Source: Burkholderiales bacterium
GTDB lineage: Bacteria > Pseudomonadota > Gammaproteobacteria > Burkholderiales > Usitatibacteraceae
Assembly (NCBI GenBank): GCA_026786225.1
Contig: JAJAYN010000535.1
Coordinates: 1-6,507 of the forward strand
DNA: 6,507 nt
Reading direction: 5' to 3'
Numbering within the stretch: the first letter of the stretch is position 1; every line of letters starts with the position of its first letter. A program made the translations under genes and the position numbers. Shown here one piece after another: positions 5,572-6,507 of the stretch. The notes beneath the pieces are model-generated. The model was not told the origin of the DNA and did not search any database. It was given only the letters and a program-made list of their open reading frames with translations.

Positions 5572-6507
5572 TCATGCGCCGTAGACGGGAAACCGCTTTG
5601 TGAGCGCACTTACCTTTTCACGAACGGCGGCAATCCTGGCTTCATCGCGTGGATGATCCAGCACGTCGGCGATCAGATTGGCAGTCAATTCTGACTCTAC
5701 CTCTTTGAACCCGCGCGTCGTCATGGCCGGTGAGCCCAGGCGAACGCCGCTGGTAACAAATGGTTTTTCCGGATCGTTCGGAATGGCGTTTTTGTTGCAT
5801 GTGATATGGGCATGGCCAAGTACGGCTTCAGCTTCCTTGCCGGTAATCTGCTTCGAACGCAAATCAACCAGCATCACGTGCGACTCGGTCCGACCTGAAA
5901 CGATGCGTAAACCACGTTTGATCAGCGTTTTGGCCATGATGTCTGCATTCCTGAGCACCTGTGCCTGGTAAATTTTGAAGCTTGGATCCAGTGCCTCTTT
6001 GAACGCAACCGCCTTGGCGGCAATGACGTGCATCAGCGGCCCACCCTGAATACCCGGAAAAATGGCGGAATTGATCATTTTTTCAAATTCGGGCTTCATC
6101 AAAATGATGCCACCGCGCGGTCCGCGCAATGACTTGTGCGTCGTCGAGGTCACCACATCAGCGAAGGGAATCGGATTCGGGTATTCACCCGCAGCGATCA
6201 AACCTGCGTAGTGCGCCATATCGACCATCAAATACGCGCCAACTTCCTTGGCTATTTTCGCAAATCGCTCGAAATCGATACGCAAGGCATACGCCGATGC
6301 GCCTGCGAGAATCAACTTTGGCTTGTGTTCACGTGCAAGCGCTTCGACCTGATCGTAATCGATCTCCTCCCGGTCGTTCAATCCGTAGCTCACGACATTG
6401 AACCATTTCCCGCTCATGTTTACGGGCGAGCCGTGCGTCAGATGTCCGCCCATCGCAAGGCTCATTCCCAAAATGGTGTCGCCCGGTTTCAGCAGCGCAA
6501 AAAATAC
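5572..6507 (-). CDS. glyA: Serine hydroxymethyltransferase GlyA, partial (C-terminal 311 residues; start lies beyond the right edge)
   Basis: GlyA is a cytosolic pyridoxal-phosphate enzyme that interconverts serine and glycine, loading the one-carbon unit onto tetrahydrofolate. The open frame runs without a stop to the right edge, beginning VFFALLKPGDTILGMSLAMGG, so the TTG at 6471 is an internal codon and not a start. The PLP-binding motif STTHKSLRGPRGG is present. Its Schiff-base lysine is encoded at 6133-6135 and is visible residue 125; with about 104 residues missing it would be Lys229 as in E. coli. The cofactor aspartate in VDMAHYAG is at visible residue 96 and would be Asp200. GGHLTHGSPVN (visible 20-30) and the carboxylate-binding region TSGVRLGSPAMTTRG are intact. 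The predicted full length of about 415 residues fits the family. It is first of the visible genes in transcription order, so the operon promoter, if it lies ahead of glyA, is outside the window. Confidence 0.98.
   Translation of the reverse strand, partial: VFFALLKPGDTILGMSLAMGGHLTHGSPVNMSGKWFNVVSYGLNDREEIDYDQVEALAREHKPKLILAGASAYALRIDFERFAKIAKEVGAYLMVDMAHYAGLIAAGEYPNPIPFADVVTSTTHKSLRGPRGGIILMKPEFEKMINSAIFPGIQGGPLMHVIAAKAVAFKEALDPSFKIYQAQVLRNADIMAKTLIKRGLRIVSGRTESHVMLVDLRSKQITGKEAEAVLGHAHITCNKNAIPNDPEKPFVTSGVRLGSPAMTTRGFKEVESELTANLIADVLDHPRDEARIAAVREKVSALTKRFPVYGA

Noticed and set aside
6469..6471. TTG at 6471 as the start of glyA
   Set aside because: The same frame continues upstream to the window edge with conserved GlyA residues (ALLKPGDTILGM), so this codon is internal Leu.

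Overview
The window is a dense block of nine protein genes, all on the minus strand. In transcription order (right to left) they are glyA (5' part outside the window), nrdR, ribD, ribE, ribB with a degenerate GTP cyclohydrolase II-like tail, ribH, nusB, thiL and pgpA (3' part outside the window). The order and protein features point to a proteobacterium of the beta/gamma group, more likely a betaproteobacterium. Supporting signs are the RibD N-terminus MFSAFDHAMMARA, the RibB C-terminal domain without zinc cysteines, a NusB with a long basic C-terminal tail, and the nrdR-rib-nusB-thiL-pgpA order. Base composition looks moderately GC-rich by eye. The taxon call is inference and does not reach genus.

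Layout: 5572-6507 glyA (311 codons to the right edge); 5100-5552 nrdR; 3991-5094 ribD; 3381-3989 ribE; 2263-3384 ribB; 1765-2238 ribH; 1256-1768 nusB; 247-1212 thiL; 1-235 pgpA. Junctions are 19, 5 and 1 nt, a 4-nt ATGA overlap, 24 nt, a 4-nt ATGA overlap, 43 nt and 11 nt. No stretch is long enough for an extra gene, a riboswitch or a separate intergenic promoter. One transcript starting upstream of glyA is therefore the simplest reading, with the caveat that promoters inside coding sequence cannot be excluded. No tRNA, rRNA, insertion sequence, CRISPR array or phage gene was seen.

How the genes work together: RibB makes the four-carbon unit 3,4-dihydroxy-2-butanone 4-phosphate. RibD deaminates and reduces the pyrimidine intermediate. 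RibH joins the two branches into lumazine, and RibE converts lumazine to riboflavin. The first step, GTP cyclohydrolase II (RibA), is not supplied here: the RibA-like half of RibB lacks the zinc cysteines and catalytic loop. ThiL makes thiamine diphosphate, GlyA supplies one-carbon units, NrdR controls ribonucleotide reductase, NusB acts in antitermination of rRNA operons, and PgpA completes phosphatidylglycerol synthesis. The common thread is cofactor and growth-linked housekeeping.

This is an ordinary core-genome region and I see no undescribed system. Worth a second look are the altered deaminase motifs of RibD, the degenerate RibB tail, a small inverted repeat covering the thiL start region, and the lack of any FMN riboswitch in the visible part of the cluster.
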